Origin: Streptomyces sp. NBC_00249
GTDB taxonomy: Bacteria > Actinomycetota > Actinomycetes > Streptomycetales > Streptomycetaceae
Direction of reading: 5' to 3'
NCBI RefSeq assembly: GCF_026342355.1
Contig: NZ_JAPEMV010000005.1
Span: forward strand, 434,001-498,000
DNA length: 64,000 nucleotides
Both the position numbers and the translations under genes were made by a program. Below are positions 51,977 to 62,846 of this stretch, one piece after another. The notes under the pieces were generated by a model. It did no database searches. It had not been told where the DNA came from and saw only the letters and a program-made list of their open reading frames with translations. Positions within the stretch are counted from its first letter, which is position 1. Each line of letters starts with the position of its first letter.

Positions 51977-53899
51977 GTGACTGCGCCGGACACCGCCACC
52001 CGCCCCCTGCCTCCCGACGTCGAGCAGGCCGAGGCCGCCATCGTCGAGCACTACCCGCGGCTGGTGCGGCTCGCCTACCTGGTGCTGCCGCCCGCCCTCG
52101 GCCGCAACCGGCGGGTGCTCACCGCCCATTCGCTGGCCCAGCGGGCCCTGCCGCGCGGGCGGCGGGGCGCCGACCCCGAGGCCGTGCGGGGCGGGGTCCC
52201 GGCGCAGCGCGGCGGGGTGGACGGCCCCGAGTCCGGGTACGCGTACGTCCGGCTGCGGGTGCTGCGCGCCGCCCTGGAGGCGGGGATCCCGCTGACCTTC
52301 AAGGCGCTCCCGCTGCGCGGGCAGCTGCCCGCGGTGCTCCCCCAGGTGTGGGGGCTGCGGCTGTTCCCGCGTTCGGGCGGGGCCGAGGAGCTGGCCCTGG
52401 ACCAGTGGCTGGCGACCCTGAACGGGCCCGGCCGCGCGGCCTGCGTGCTGCGGGCGCTGGAGGGGCTGGCCGAGCCGGACGTGCTGCGGGTGCTGACCCA
52501 GGCCGGGGTGGCGGATCCGGCGGCGGCGGTCGCGGAGTCCGGGGACCCGGCGCACGACGCCCTCTTCGCCTCTCCCGAGTTCGACCCGTGCGTGCTCCAG
52601 GCCCGGCCCACCGACCTGCTGCGCCGGCGTCGGCTGGCGCGGGGCGGGCTGGCGGCGGCCGCCGCCCTCGCGGTGTGCGGGGCGCTGCTGGCGCTGCCCG
52701 GCGGCGGCTGGGGCTCGGACGGGCCCGCCGCTCCGCTGTACGCGCGCAACGCGGCGGCGGAGCAGGCCCTGGATCCGGGGCAGCTGGTGCGGGTCGCGCC
52801 CACGGTGTGGCGTACGTCCTCCCGTACGGACTACTCCGCCTGGCCCGCGCGCGGGGACCGCGCCGAGGACACGGAGCTGCTGCGCCGGGCGCTGGCCAGC
52901 TGGGCGCGGCCGGGGAAGGCGGTGGTGGTCTCGGCGACTCCGGGTACCCCGTCCGGGCCGCCGATGGGTCCGCCGCAGCTGCTGTTCGCGGGGACGGTCG
53001 ACCAGGCCGTGGTGGTGCTGCTGCACGACGGGCTGCGGGTGGTGCGGTACGCGGAGCCGCGTTCGGGGACGGCGGGCGCCGCCCTGGACTTCGCGCGGAC
53101 CGACGGGGCTTCGGCGGAGACCGCGACGGGGCTGGTGCTCAGCCGGGTCGACGGCAACGTCCGCTATCTGACGGCCCCCTGGGTCACCGGGGCCGCCCTG
53201 CGTGACCTGCTCAAGCCCGCCGAGGCGCCGACCGCGCTGAAGCTCACCCCGGACGGGGTCACCCCGCCGGTGGTGGGTCCGGCCCCGGGCGGGACCTGCG
53301 GCAGCTGGAACGCGCTGGCGCTGACGGGGGAAGGTACGACCCGGCTGGTGACCGACCTGGGCGAGCTGACGCCGGCCCGGCTGACCTCGGGGGCTCCGGG
53401 CGCGGCGCGGGACGTGTCGGAGGCGGCGGAGCTGGGCGAGTGGTCGAGGATCGCTTGTCTGCTGCCCTCGGTCCGCTCGCACGGGGTGCGTTCGGTCAAC
53501 GCGTGGACGTACGCGAAGCAGCCGCTGCCGGAGGGCGACGGGACGGCGACCTGGCTGTGCACGCGGGCGGAGACCTGGCAGGGCACGGCGGACCGGGTGC
53601 AGGCGCAGTTCCTGGCCCCGGGGGCGCCGCTGGCGGCCCAGGCGGCGAAGGCGGAGGGCTCGGCGGCCTGCGGTCCGCGGGAGCCGCGGGTGCTGGCCGG
53701 GGTGCTGTGGAAGTCGCGGGCGGGGCAGTGGTACGTGCTGGCGGCGGGCAGCGCGCAGTTCGCCTCGCTGTCGGTGTCGGGCGGCGGGGTGAGCGGGGCC
53801 GCGAACGGGAATCGACTGGCCCTCAAGGCCCCTGAGGGAGCGCAGGTCGATCTTTCGGGCAAGCTGACGGACGGTACGAAGGCCGGGGTGCTGCGCTAG
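51977..53899 (+). CDS. Sigma-factor-like N-terminus fused to a membrane-anchored extracellular domain
   Basis: 640 residues. Residues about 15-90 (AIVEHYPRLVRLAYLVLPP and onward) resemble sigma-70 region 2; about 150-210 (LATLNGPGRAACVLRALEGL) resemble region 4 of ECF factors. Both are degenerate and the usual recognition helix is not clear. A single hydrophobic helix (about 220-243) follows, then a ~390-residue outer domain with paired cysteines (GGTCGSW, RIACLLPS, TWLCTR, SAACGPRE). No family recognised. This looks like a fused sigma/sensor-type protein; activity is unproven. GTG start at 51977. Confidence 0.65.
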   Translation: MTAPDTATRPLPPDVEQAEAAIVEHYPRLVRLAYLVLPPALGRNRRVLTAHSLAQRALPRGRRGADPEAVRGGVPAQRGGVDGPESGYAYVRLRVLRAALEAGIPLTFKALPLRGQLPAVLPQVWGLRLFPRSGGAEELALDQWLATLNGPGRAACVLRALEGLAEPDVLRVLTQAGVADPAAAVAESGDPAHDALFASPEFDPCVLQARPTDLLRRRRLARGGLAAAAALAVCGALLALPGGGWGSDGPAAPLYARNAAAEQALDPGQLVRVAPTVWRTSSRTDYSAWPARGDRAEDTELLRRALASWARPGKAVVVSATPGTPSGPPMGPPQLLFAGTVDQAVVVLLHDGLRVVRYAEPRSGTAGAALDFARTDGASAETATGLVLSRVDGNVRYLTAPWVTGAALRDLLKPAEAPTALKLTPDGVTPPVVGPAPGGTCGSWNALALTGEGTTRLVTDLGELTPARLTSGAPGAARDVSEAAELGEWSRIACLLPSVRSHGVRSVNAWTYAKQPLPEGDGTATWLCTRAETWQGTADRVQAQFLAPGAPLAAQAAKAEGSAACGPREPRVLAGVLWKSRAGQWYVLAAGSAQFASLSVSGGGVSGAANGNRLALKAPEGAQVDLSGKLTDGTKAGVLR

Positions 53900-54007
53900 G
53901 TCGTCCGGGCGGCAACAGCCGTCGTGTGCGCGCGGATCCGGGCCGGGTGGTGATTTCGGCGTTGCAGAGGGGTTCTCCTCTCCCGTACCCATCAGTACAT
54001 TGACGCC

Positions 54008-54904
54008 ATGTCTAATACGCCGCTCGTGCCCGCCCCCGTGGCGTCGGAACACATAGACCTCCAGGCGCGCAACGTGTCCTTCTCGTGGGAGGACACCCCG
54101 CTGCACTGGCTGCCCGGCGACCCCTTCGCCGGGCACACCATCAACGTGCTGCACCTGCTGCTGCCCGCCGGTGAGCGCTGGTTCGTCCACGTCTACAAGC
54201 AGGTGCTCCCGTACATCACGGACGAGCGGCTGCGGGCGGACGTCATCGGGTTCATCGGGCAGGAGGCCATGCACGCCGCCGCGCACGACGACGTGCTCCC
54301 CCACCTGAGGCGCCTGGGCCTGGACCCGACCCCCTACACCGCGCAGGTGGACTGGCTCTTCGAGAAGCTGCTCGGCGACCGCACCCTGCCCCCGGGCCGG
54401 GCCCGCAAGTGGTGGCTGATGGAGCGGGTCGCGATGATCGCGGCGATCGAGCACTACACGGCGTTCCTGGGCGACTGGATCCTCAACGCGGAGGAACTCG
54501 ACCGCCGGGGCGCCGACCCGATGATGCTGGACCTGCTGCGCTGGCACGGCGCGGAGGAGGTGGAGCACCGCTCGGTGGCCTTCGACCTCTTCATGCACGT
54601 GGACGGAAGCTACCGCCGCCGCGCCAGGACCTGGGCCACCGGTTTCGCCGCCCTGGCCTTCCTGTGGCAGCGCGGCGCCCGCTTCTTCATGGACAACGAC
54701 CCCCACCTGCCGGCCGCGAAGGCCTCCCTCGGGCAGTTCTTCCGGTCGGGCCAGCAGGGCGTCCTGCCCTCGACGGGGGCGATGCTGAAGTCCATCCCCA
54801 CCTACCTCTCGCGCACCTACCACCCCTCGCAGGAGGGCTCCACCGCCCAGGCCGAGGCCTACCTCGCCGCCTCCCCCGGCGCCAACGGCGGGGTGCGGCC
54901 GTGA
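54008..54904 (+). CDS. Metal-dependent hydrolase (PF10118-like, ferritin-type diiron helices)
   Basis: 298 residues. Helices carry the family's Glu and His: IGQEAMHAAAHDD, AAIEHYTAFLGD and WHGAEEVEHRSVAFD. This fits the DUF/metal-dependent hydrolase family PF10118, which resembles diiron oxygenases. The downstream gene, overlapping by GTGA, encodes a flavin/2Fe-2S reductase that could feed electrons to a diiron centre. Together they may form an oxygenase-reductase pair (inference). Confidence 0.88.
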   Translation: MSNTPLVPAPVASEHIDLQARNVSFSWEDTPLHWLPGDPFAGHTINVLHLLLPAGERWFVHVYKQVLPYITDERLRADVIGFIGQEAMHAAAHDDVLPHLRRLGLDPTPYTAQVDWLFEKLLGDRTLPPGRARKWWLMERVAMIAAIEHYTAFLGDWILNAEELDRRGADPMMLDLLRWHGAEEVEHRSVAFDLFMHVDGSYRRRARTWATGFAALAFLWQRGARFFMDNDPHLPAAKASLGQFFRSGQQGVLPSTGAMLKSIPTYLSRTYHPSQEGSTAQAEAYLAASPGANGGVRP

Positions 54905-55947
54905 GGCGCGGGGTCCTGGCCGTCACGGCGGTGGCGGGGGCCGCCGCCCTGACCCGGCGCGCGCTGCGCCGCCGCATCGGCCGCTCCCCGCTGTGGCCGC
55001 TGCCCGCCCTGGACACCCCGGTGTCGGGCCACTCGCCGCGCCGGCGGCTGCGCGCCCTGATCGTCTCCCGTACGGAGCCGGCCGAGGGCGTGCTGCGGCT
55101 GGTGCTGGAGTCGGACGAGCTGCCCGCGTGGGCCCCGGGGGCGCACGTGGACGTGACGCTGCCCTCCGGGCTGGTCCGGCAGTACTCGCTGTGCGGGGAC
55201 CCGGCCGAGGCGGGCCGCTGGACGATCGCGGTCCGGCTCGTCGAGGACGGCCGCGGCGGCTCCCGGGAGGCGCACGAGCTGCTGGTGGAGGGGGCCGAGC
55301 TGGAACTGCGGCCGCCGCGCAACCGGTTCGAGCTGGCGCCCGCGTCCTCGTACGTCTTCGTCGCGGGCGGCATCGGGATCACCCCGGTCCTGCCGATGCT
55401 CCGCGCGGCGACGGCGGCGGGCGCCGACTGGACCCTGCTGTACGGGGGCCGCTCGCGCGCCTCGATGCCCTTCCTGCCCGAACTCGCCGCCTACGGGGAC
55501 CGGGTGACCGTCTGCCCCGAGGACGAGACGGGGCGGCCCGACCTGACGGTGCTCGCCGGGATCCGGCCGGGCACCCTGGTCTACGCCTGCGGCCCCGAAC
55601 CCCTGATGCGGGCGGTCACGGAGGCCGCCCCGGACCCTTCGGCGGTCCGCCTGGAGCGCTTCGCCCCGGCGGCGGCCGCCCCGGCGCGGCCCTTCACGGT
55701 CGAATTGCGCCGCTCCGGCCGCACGGTGGAGGTCGCGGCGGACGAGTCCACCCTGACGGCGGTGCGCCGGGAGCTGCCGGACACCCCGTACTCCTGCGAG
55801 CAGGGCTTCTGCGGGACCTGCCAACACCGGGTCCTGGCGGGCGAGGTGGAGCACCGCGACGAACTCCTCACGGACGGGGAGCGTGCGGACTCGATGCTGC
55901 TGTGCGTCTCGCGCGCCGCGTCGGACCGTCTCGCGCTCGACCTGTAG
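54901..55947 (+). CDS. PDR/VanB-type ferredoxin reductase
   Basis: 348 residues. A short hydrophobic N-terminus, then a flavin-binding domain (RQYSLCGDPAEAG), an NAD-binding domain (GGIGITPVLPML, YACGPEPLM) and a C-terminal plant-type 2Fe-2S ferredoxin with CEQGFCGTC and a fourth Cys in MLLC. GTG start overlaps the previous stop (GTGA). Electron donor for the upstream diiron-type protein, most likely. Confidence 0.92.
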   Translation: MRRGVLAVTAVAGAAALTRRALRRRIGRSPLWPLPALDTPVSGHSPRRRLRALIVSRTEPAEGVLRLVLESDELPAWAPGAHVDVTLPSGLVRQYSLCGDPAEAGRWTIAVRLVEDGRGGSREAHELLVEGAELELRPPRNRFELAPASSYVFVAGGIGITPVLPMLRAATAAGADWTLLYGGRSRASMPFLPELAAYGDRVTVCPEDETGRPDLTVLAGIRPGTLVYACGPEPLMRAVTEAAPDPSAVRLERFAPAAAAPARPFTVELRRSGRTVEVAADESTLTAVRRELPDTPYSCEQGFCGTCQHRVLAGEVEHRDELLTDGERADSMLLCVSRAASDRLALDL

Positions 55948-56018
55948 GACGCCCGACCTGGAGAAACGGGGCCCCGGGGCCTTCCGTCGCGCACGGGGCG
56001 GCGAAGTAGGGTGTCGGC

Positions 56019-56726
56019 ATGACAACCGGGGTGCGACGCAGGATGGGTGTCGAGGAGCGGCGGCAACAGCTGATCGGGGTCGCCCTGGAGCTGTTCAGCC
56101 ACCGGTCGCCCGACGACGTGTCGATCGACGAGATCGCCTCGGCGGCCGGGATATCGCGGCCGCTCGTCTACCACTACTTCCCGGGCAAGCTCAGCCTGTA
56201 CGAGGCCGCGCTGCGGCGGGCCGCCGACGAGCTGGCGCAGCGGTTCGTCGAGCCGCACGAGGGTCCGCTCGGGGCGCGGCTGCTGCGGGTGATGGGGCGG
56301 TACTTCGCCTTCGTCGACGAGCACGGGCCGGGTTTCTCGGCGCTGATGCGGGGCGGTCCGGCGGCGGGCAGCAGCCGGACCAACGCGATGATCGACGAGG
56401 TGCGGCAGGCGGCGTACGAGCAGATCCTCGCGCACATCGGCGTGCAGGACCCGCCGGCCCGGCTGGAGCTGGTGGTGCGGTCCTGGGTGTCGCTGGCCGA
56501 GTCCACGGCGCTGCTCTGGCTGGACGGGCGGCGGATCCCGCGGGCCGAGCTGGAGTTGCAGCTGGTGCACGACTTCGCGGCGCTGGCGGCGGTGAGCGCG
56601 GCGTACGACGCGGAGATGGCGGGCATCCTCGTCCGCATCCTGGCGGACGAACCGTCCGACGGGCCCTTCGGTGAACTGGTCGGCCGGCTGGCCGCGCTGG
56701 TGCCCGCTCCGCGCGCAGCCGGCTGA
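56019..56726 (+). CDS. TetR-family regulator
   Basis: 235 residues. N-terminal HTH: RQQLIGVALELFSHRSPDD, SIDEIASAAGISRPLVYHYF. Ligand domain without recognised specificity. It follows the hydrolase/reductase pair by 71 bp in the same direction and is a natural candidate for their regulator. ATG at 56019. Confidence 0.9.
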   Translation: MTTGVRRRMGVEERRQQLIGVALELFSHRSPDDVSIDEIASAAGISRPLVYHYFPGKLSLYEAALRRAADELAQRFVEPHEGPLGARLLRVMGRYFAFVDEHGPGFSALMRGGPAAGSSRTNAMIDEVRQAAYEQILAHIGVQDPPARLELVVRSWVSLAESTALLWLDGRRIPRAELELQLVHDFAALAAVSAAYDAEMAGILVRILADEPSDGPFGELVGRLAALVPAPRAAG

Positions 56727-56744
56727 GGGACGGGCCGCGGCGGT

Positions 56745-56814
56745 CAGCGGACCGCAGAGAGCGGACCGGAGAGAGCGGACCGGAGAGAGCGGACCGGAGA
56801 GAGCGGACCGGAGA
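56745..56814. repeat. 14-bp tandem repeat, five units
   Basis: GCGGACCGGAGAGA repeated five times (first unit has one change, GCGGACCGCAGAGA). It ends 26 bp before the GNAT start, so it overlaps the likely -35 region of that gene. Confidence 0.9.
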
Positions 56815-56827
56815 GAAACGCGCTGGT

Positions 56828-56833
56828 GATAAT
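56828..56833 (+). promoter_or_regulatory. Probable -10 element of a leaderless GNAT transcript
   Basis: GATAAT ends 6 bases before the GTG start at 56840. That places transcription start at or next to the start codon, and no ribosome site is visible. Confidence 0.45.
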
Positions 56834-56839
56834 ACGTGC

Positions 56840-57364
56840 GTGATCATTGACGACGGGATGTTGTTCCGGCCGGCCGCGGAGAAGGACGCCGGCACGCTGG
56901 TGAAGCTGTACGACCAGGCTGCCCGGTGGATGCGCGAGCAGGGCATCGAGCAGTGGCAGCCGGGCGACAAGGACGCCGCGCACTTCCGCGACCGGATGCG
57001 CGACGGCGAGGTGTGGCTCGCCGAGGACGCCGACGGCCGGATCGTCGGCGGGTACGAACTGTGGTGGTCCGACGAGGAGGCCTGGGGCGTCCAGCCCCCC
57101 GTCGCGGGCTACGTGCACCGGCTGATGGTGGAGCGCGAAGCCGCTCCGGCCGGGGCGGGCCTGCGCATGCTGGAGCACGCCGAGCGGCGGATCGCCCGTA
57201 CCGGGCGGGACCGGGCGCGCCTGGACTGCGTGTCGACGAACCCGCGGCTGCTCGTGTACTACCAGGACGCCGGGTACCGGGTGGTCGGGGAGTTGCCGAA
57301 CAAGGAGGGCAAGGACGGCAGGGTCTACGGGGTGATCCTGCTGGAGCGGCGCCTCGCCGTCTGA
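56840..57364 (+). CDS. GNAT-family N-acetyltransferase
   Basis: 174 residues. GNAT pattern: RPAAEKDAGTLVKLYDQ at the start, VHRLMVEREAAPAGAGLRML (the strand and pyrophosphate loop for acetyl-CoA), and YYQDAGYRVVGEL near the end. Substrate unknown. The GTG at 56840 lacks a ribosome site and follows a -10-like GATAAT, so leaderless translation is likely. It is preceded by the 14-bp tandem repeats and converges on the amylopullulanase gene. Confidence 0.88.
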   Translation: MIIDDGMLFRPAAEKDAGTLVKLYDQAARWMREQGIEQWQPGDKDAAHFRDRMRDGEVWLAEDADGRIVGGYELWWSDEEAWGVQPPVAGYVHRLMVEREAAPAGAGLRMLEHAERRIARTGRDRARLDCVSTNPRLLVYYQDAGYRVVGELPNKEGKDGRVYGVILLERRLAV

Positions 57365-57370
57365 CGTGAG

Positions 57371-57403
57371 GAGGGGGTGCCGGCCCGTGGCCGGCACCCC
57401 CTC
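57371..57403. terminator. Bidirectional 15-bp hairpin
   Basis: GAGGGGGTGCCGGCC pairs exactly with its complement around CGT, between GNAT and the amylopullulanase gene. Confidence 0.88.
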
Positions 57404-57417
57404 GTCGTACCGGCCGG

Positions 57418-60400
57418 TCAGGACCGTTTGAAGACCGCCACGGTGCGGGCGGGGACGGTGAACTCGCCCGTTGCCGCGTCGTAGGCGGAGCGGCGGACCG
57501 TGGCGTCGGAGCCCGCGGCCTGGACCGGGTGCAGGGCGTAGCCGGTGCCCGCGAGGGCGGGGACGCGCTGCACCTGGGTGTCGGGGCCGGCGTTGAAGAC
57601 GACGACGAGGCCGCCGAGGGCCATGGTGATCACGCCCGGGGTCTCCTCGCGGCCGGACAGCGGGAAGCTCAGCTGCGCCTGGACGGCCTCGGCGGTGGTG
57701 AGGGCGAAGGCGGGTTCGGTCGTACGGATCCTCAGCAGGTCCCGGTAGGCGGCGGAGGCGGCGGTGATCTCGGCGCAGCCGGGGGCGGGCCCGGTCAGCA
57801 GGGGTTTCGCGTAGGGCCACTTGGGGCGGTTGTCGGCGGCGGGGGGCAGGCCCCGGCCGAAGCCGTTGCCGTCCCGGCAGTCCCAGTGGACGGCGTTGAA
57901 CCAGTCGCCGCTGTCGAAGGAGTTGCGGTCCAGGGACTTCGAGCGGAGCAGGTCGGTGCCCGCCTGGGAGAGGGCCGGGCCCTGGGAGAGGGCGGCCGTG
58001 GCCATCGCCAGGACCTGGGCGCGGGCCTGGTCGGCGGGGGCGGTGCCCTGCGGGAGTTTGTAGGTGAGGGCGTCGGCGAGGGTTTCGTTGTCGTGGGCGT
58101 CGACGTAGGCGAGGGCGTCGCCGGGGGCGGCGGCGTAGCCGGCCGGGGCACCGTTGTAGTCGGTGCCGGCGCCGGTGGTGCGGCGGCCGGCGCTGTCCGT
58201 GTACGTGTACGGGGCGAGGTTGCCGGTGAGCCCGACCTTGATCAGGTCCTGGGCGTGCAGGAGGCGGGTGCGCTGCTCGTCGGGGGTGCCGTTGGCCGGG
58301 GAGCCGTTGGGGGCGGTGAACAGGCCGGTGGCGAAGCCCTGGACGCGCGGGTCCTCGTCGAAGGGGCCGCCGCCGCGTACGGCGTCGCGGGCGCGGTCGG
58401 AGAAGGTGGCGATGCCGGTGCCGGCCATGTTCTTCTGGGTGGCCTGGACGAAGCGGGCGTCGTCGGCGACCTCGCCGAAGTTCCAGCCCTCCCCGTAGAG
58501 GACGATCTTCTTGCCGTCGACCCCGTCCTTGGCGGGGGTGAGCTCGTCGAGGGCCTTGCGGACGGCGAGGATGTTGGCCTTGGGGTGGTGGCCCATCAGG
58601 TCGAAGCGGAAGCCGTCGACCTTGTACTCCTTGGCCCAGGTGACGATCGAGTCCACGACGAGGCGGCCCATCATGGCGTTCTCGGGTGCGGTGTTGGCGC
58701 AGCAGGTGGAGGTGGCGACGCTGCCGTCGGCGAGGAGCCGCTGGTAGTAGCCGGGGACGACGCGGTCCAGGACGGACTTGTCGGACTGGCCGGCGGCGAC
58801 GGTGTGGTTGTAGACCACGTCCATCACGGTGCGCAGGCCCGCCCCGTTGAGGGACTGGACCATCCTGCGGAACTCGGTGGTGCGGGCGGTGCCGTTCGGG
58901 TCGCTCGCGTAGGAGCCTTCGGGGACGGTGTAGTGCAGGGGGTCGTAGCCCCAGTTGTAGGCGTCCTTCGCCGCGGCGGCGGCCACACAGGCCTGCTGCT
59001 CCTCGGAGTCGGGGGCGTAGACCTTGAGGTCGCAGGCGGGTTCGGTGCGGTCGGCGGGCTTCTCGGGGACGGTGCCGATGTCGAAGGCCGGGAGCAGGTG
59101 GACGTAGGAGGTGCCGGCGGCGGCGAGTTCGCGCAGGTGGCGCATGCCGTTCGAGGCGGTGTCGGTGAAGGCCAGGTACTGGCCGGGGTGGGTGCTGGTG
59201 CGGTCCGCGACGGAGAAGTCGCGGATGTGGAGTTCCTGGATCTGCGCCGAGGTGAAGGGGACGGGCGCGGGCTTGCGCAGGTCGCGCCAGCCGGGCGGGG
59301 CGAGCTTCGGGTCGGCGAGGTCGACGGCGAGGCTGTGGGTGGAGTCGGTGGTGAGGGCGGTGGAGTAGGGGTCGGTGACGAGGTTGCGGACGATCTGGCG
59401 GGTGCTCGGGGCCCAGACCGTCACGGCGTAGCGGTAGGGCTTGCCGGTCCAGGAGCGTTCGCCGCGCACGGACCAGACGCCGGTGGTGTCGTCGCGGCGC
59501 ATGGTGTGGGTGCGGCCGTCGAGTTCGAGGGAGACCTGCTGGGCGGTGGGGGCCCATACGGAGAGGGTGGGGCGGCCGTCGTGGAAGACGGGGCCGAGGG
59601 GGGTGTTCGTCGCGTACAGGTCGTCGAGGACCCCGGCGAGCTGCACGCCGGTCGCGGCGAGGACGGCTCCGGTGGCGGCGCGGGCGCTCGCGACGAGCTG
59701 GCCGCGCAGGGCCTCGCGGACCCGGCCCCGGTCGCGGGGGTCGACGGTGAAGGCGGTGTACGCCGCCAGGTGCGGGAACTTCTGCTTCTGGGCGGCGGTG
59801 AGCTCGGAGCGGTTCAGCCGCAGCCAGGCGGCGCCGCCCTCGTGGAGGATGCCGTTCTGGGCGGTGATGCGGCCTTCGCGGGAGGCGAGGAGCTGGACGG
59901 ACGCGGCGGCCGCGGGGGCGTTCCAGGCGAGGGTGTCGCGGTCGATCCAGACGGCCTGGGCCTTGGTGAGGTCGAGGGCGGCGGCGGATCCGGCGGGCTG
60001 CGGGAGGAGGTAACGCTCCTTGCCGCCGAGCATCCACACCTCGTGGCCGGTGGCCTTGAGGTCCAGGGACTGGTCGGTGGGGAGGTCCTTCTCGTCGCCC
60101 TTGTGGAGGATGTAGCTCAGGCTGGTCGCGCCGGCGGCGAGGGGGACCTCGTAGACGGCTCCGTAGGCGTCGGTGCGTACGGGCAGCAGCGGCTTCGACC
60201 AGTCGGTGGGGTTCGCGGCGCCGGCCCAGACGTGCAGGCCCCAGCCGTCGTAGGCGCCGTCGGGGCGCTGGTAGTGCAGGACGGCCTTGGACTGGTCCTG
60301 CGGCGGGTAGGCGGGGCGGTCGGTGCGGGCGGGTTCCTTGCCCTGCTCCAGCCAGATCTCGCCGGTCTTCGTCACGTCGAGGGTGCGGTCGGCGGCGACG

Positions 60401-62757
60401 TCCTTGTTGCCGTCCTTGTCGATGACGAGGTAGCCGACGGAGGAGGCGCCGGGCTTGAGGCGGACGTAGGCGAAGGCCCCGTAGGCGTCCCGGCCGGTGA
60501 AGCCGTGGCCCTCGGGCCAGGGAGTGGCCTCACCCTCGGCGAGGTCGCCCCAGGCGTAGAGGCGCCAGTTCGTGTAGTCGCCGTCGGGGCGGTTGTAGTG
60601 GACGACGGCGTAGTCGCGCTGGGTGGCGGTCGGGGTCTCCTTCGGCGGGGCCTGGCCCGCGGTGGAGGCGGCGAGGGCGCTCGCGGTGCGTCCGGCGGAG
60701 TCGACGGCGACGGCCTTGTAGCGCAGGGGGGTGCCGGCGGGGGCCGTGACGTGCTGGGTGACCTTGTACGGGGCGTGGTCGGCGCTGCCGAGCACCTGCC
60801 AGGGGGCGTTGCCGGCTTGGGCGGCGAAGACGACCCGGTTCAGGCCGCCGCCTGCGACCTCGGCGGACAGCTCGACGGTGCCGGTGGCGCCGGGGGCCGG
60901 GGCCTTGAGGGTGAGGGTGGGGGCGGTGGCGGGCTTGGCGAGGGGGGTTTCGGCGCGCAGGACGACGGAGCCGAGCGCGGGGACGGTCACGGTCAGCTTC
61001 CCGGCGGCGGAGGCGCGGACCTGCGTGGCCGGGCCGCCGTAGAGGGTGCGGTAGGCGGCGCCGGCGGGGGCGTCGATCTGGACGGCCTTGGCCTCGGTGG
61101 CGTTGTTGGCGGCGACGAGGTACTCGGTGCGGGTCTTGGGGTCGGTGCGGGCGAAGGCGTACACGGGGCCGTCGGCGAGGCGCTCGCTCTGGACGCCGTC
61201 GCGCAGGGCCGGGTGTTCGCGGGTCAGCTTGGAGAGAGCACTGATCTGCTTGTAGAGCGGGTGTCCCGGATCGTAGGCGTCGCTCGCGTGGGTGCGCGCG
61301 GTGCCCAGCTGGTCGTCGTCGAGGTAGTCGGTGACGCGGGAGGCGAACAGCGGCTGGCGGGCGTCCTTGTCCCCGCCGGCGCCGGTGAAGCCCTGCTCGT
61401 CGCCGGAGTAGATCACCGGGTTGCCGCGGGAGAGGAACAGCAGCTCGTTCGCGAGCCGGTAGCGGTCGAGCAGCTCCTGCTCCCCCGCCTGCGGGTGGTC
61501 CTGCTTGAGGAAGGTCCCGAAGCGGCCCATGTCGTGGTTGCCGAGGAAGGTGACCTGCTCGTAGGCGTTGGCCTTGTCGGTGGTGTACCGGTGGTCCTCG
61601 GCCAGTACGGAGCCCAGCCGGCCGGCCTGCGCGCCCTGGGAGGCGTAGGCGCGGACGGCGTCCTGGAGCGGGAAGTCGAGGGTGGCGTCGAGGCGGCCGC
61701 GGGTCACGTACGGGGAGGTGACGGCGGTGTCGGCGGAGTAGACCTCGCCGAACATGAAGAAGTTCTTCCGGCCGCGCTGGGCCGCGTACTTGTCGAGGGC
61801 GGTGGCCCACTGGGTCCAGAAGGGGGTGTCGACGTGCTTGACGGTGTCGATCCGGAAGCCGTCGATGTCGAAGTCCTTGACCCACTTCTCGTAGATCTTC
61901 TCCATCCCGCTGACGACCTCGGGGCGCTCGGTCCACAGGTCGTCGAGGCCGGAGAAGTCGCCCTGCTCGGAGGACTCACCGGCGAAGGTGGAGTCGCCGC
62001 GGTTGTGGTACATCGTCGGGTCGTTGAGCCAGGCGGGAACCTTGAGGTTCTTCTTCGCCTCGGGCACGAACGGGGTCCGCGGGAAGGCGGCGGGCCCGGT
62101 CTTCGGGAACTTCCCGCCGGCTCCCACGGCCGCGTCGTCGAAGGGCACGCCGTCCGTGGCCAGATAGGGGAAGGCCCCCTTGGACAGGTAGTCGTGCGAG
62201 CCCTCCCGGTAGTCCACGACATCGGCGGTGTGGTTGGTGATGACGTCGAAGAAGACCTTCATCCCCTTCCCGTGCGCCTTGTCGATCAGCCGCTCGAGGT
62301 CGGCATTGGTCCCGAAGTGCGGGTCGACCTGGGTGAAGTCGGTGATCCAGTAGCCGTGGTAGCCGGCCGACGCGTCCTTGCCCGTCCCCTGCACCGGCTG
62401 GTTCTTGAAGATCGGCGCCATCCAGATGGCGGTGGTGCCCAGGCCCTTGATGTAGTCGAGCCGGTCGGTCAGCCCCTTGAGGTCGCCGCCCTGGTAGAAC
62501 CCCTTGTCCGTCGGGTCCAGCCCGGTCTCCAGCCGGCTGCCGGTCAGCCCGCCCCGGTCGTTGCGCGGGTCGCCGTTCGCGAAGCGGTCCGGGAGGACGA
62601 AGTAGAACTGCTCGCGGGTCAGGTCGTGCCGGGAGGGCTCGGCCGCCAGCTTCGCGTCGGACGGCGGGCCCGGGGCGGTGCCGGCGGCGGCCGGGAGGGC
62701 GGGCAGGAGCGTCACGGCCAGGGCGGCGGCGAGCACTCCTGCGGCTGGGCGTATCAC
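57418..62757 (-). CDS. Secreted amylopullulanase (alpha-amylase + pullulanase fusion)
   Basis: 1779 residues. A Sec signal (ends about residue 25) is followed by a GH13 alpha-amylase (about 40-600) with [15 protein letters not shown] (nucleophile near residue 300), FGEVY and FLGNHD. Next come an Ig-like domain (about 610-700), two CBM41-type starch-binding modules (about 700-808 and 818-912, each starting with AVVHY/AVLHY..RPDG), and a GH13 pullulanase (from about 1055) with [27 protein letters not shown] and YVDAHDNE. Both catalytic sites look complete. It would cut alpha-1,4 and alpha-1,6 bonds of starch outside the cell. GTG start follows AAGGAG. Confidence 0.93.
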   Translation of the reverse strand: MIRPAAGVLAAALAVTLLPALPAAAGTAPGPPSDAKLAAEPSRHDLTREQFYFVLPDRFANGDPRNDRGGLTGSRLETGLDPTDKGFYQGGDLKGLTDRLDYIKGLGTTAIWMAPIFKNQPVQGTGKDASAGYHGYWITDFTQVDPHFGTNADLERLIDKAHGKGMKVFFDVITNHTADVVDYREGSHDYLSKGAFPYLATDGVPFDDAAVGAGGKFPKTGPAAFPRTPFVPEAKKNLKVPAWLNDPTMYHNRGDSTFAGESSEQGDFSGLDDLWTERPEVVSGMEKIYEKWVKDFDIDGFRIDTVKHVDTPFWTQWATALDKYAAQRGRKNFFMFGEVYSADTAVTSPYVTRGRLDATLDFPLQDAVRAYASQGAQAGRLGSVLAEDHRYTTDKANAYEQVTFLGNHDMGRFGTFLKQDHPQAGEQELLDRYRLANELLFLSRGNPVIYSGDEQGFTGAGGDKDARQPLFASRVTDYLDDDQLGTARTHASDAYDPGHPLYKQISALSKLTREHPALRDGVQSERLADGPVYAFARTDPKTRTEYLVAANNATEAKAVQIDAPAGAAYRTLYGGPATQVRASAAGKLTVTVPALGSVVLRAETPLAKPATAPTLTLKAPAPGATGTVELSAEVAGGGLNRVVFAAQAGNAPWQVLGSADHAPYKVTQHVTAPAGTPLRYKAVAVDSAGRTASALAASTAGQAPPKETPTATQRDYAVVHYNRPDGDYTNWRLYAWGDLAEGEATPWPEGHGFTGRDAYGAFAYVRLKPGASSVGYLVIDKDGNKDVAADRTLDVTKTGEIWLEQGKEPARTDRPAYPPQDQSKAVLHYQRPDGAYDGWGLHVWAGAANPTDWSKPLLPVRTDAYGAVYEVPLAAGATSLSYILHKGDEKDLPTDQSLDLKATGHEVWMLGGKERYLLPQPAGSAAALDLTKAQAVWIDRDTLAWNAPAAAASVQLLASREGRITAQNGILHEGGAAWLRLNRSELTAAQKQKFPHLAAYTAFTVDPRDRGRVREALRGQLVASARAATGAVLAATGVQLAGVLDDLYATNTPLGPVFHDGRPTLSVWAPTAQQVSLELDGRTHTMRRDDTTGVWSVRGERSWTGKPYRYAVTVWAPSTRQIVRNLVTDPYSTALTTDSTHSLAVDLADPKLAPPGWRDLRKPAPVPFTSAQIQELHIRDFSVADRTSTHPGQYLAFTDTASNGMRHLRELAAAGTSYVHLLPAFDIGTVPEKPADRTEPACDLKVYAPDSEEQQACVAAAAAKDAYNWGYDPLHYTVPEGSYASDPNGTARTTEFRRMVQSLNGAGLRTVMDVVYNHTVAAGQSDKSVLDRVVPGYYQRLLADGSVATSTCCANTAPENAMMGRLVVDSIVTWAKEYKVDGFRFDLMGHHPKANILAVRKALDELTPAKDGVDGKKIVLYGEGWNFGEVADDARFVQATQKNMAGTGIATFSDRARDAVRGGGPFDEDPRVQGFATGLFTAPNGSPANGTPDEQRTRLLHAQDLIKVGLTGNLAPYTYTDSAGRRTTGAGTDYNGAPAGYAAAPGDALAYVDAHDNETLADALTYKLPQGTAPADQARAQVLAMATAALSQGPALSQAGTDLLRSKSLDRNSFDSGDWFNAVHWDCRDGNGFGRGLPPAADNRPKWPYAKPLLTGPAPGCAEITAASAAYRDLLRIRTTEPAFALTTAEAVQAQLSFPLSGREETPGVITMALGGLVVVFNAGPDTQVQRVPALAGTGYALHPVQAAGSDATVRRSAYDAATGEFTVPARTVAVFKRS

Positions 62758-62846
62758 GGCGGATCTCCTTGGTCACGGGGTGAGGGCCGCCCGGCGGTGG
62801 CGGGGTCGTGACGTGCCGGGCGGCCCTGGTCTGTGGTGGCTGCGGC

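Noticed and set aside
56745-56814. Possible CRISPR array
   Set aside because: Units are directly adjacent, 14 bp long, with no spacers and no cas genes near.
57529-62811. A 1760-codon open frame on the plus strand opposite the amylopullulanase gene
   Set aside because: It is Gly/Val/Glu-rich shadow translation caused by high G+C at third positions. The minus strand holds all catalytic motifs.
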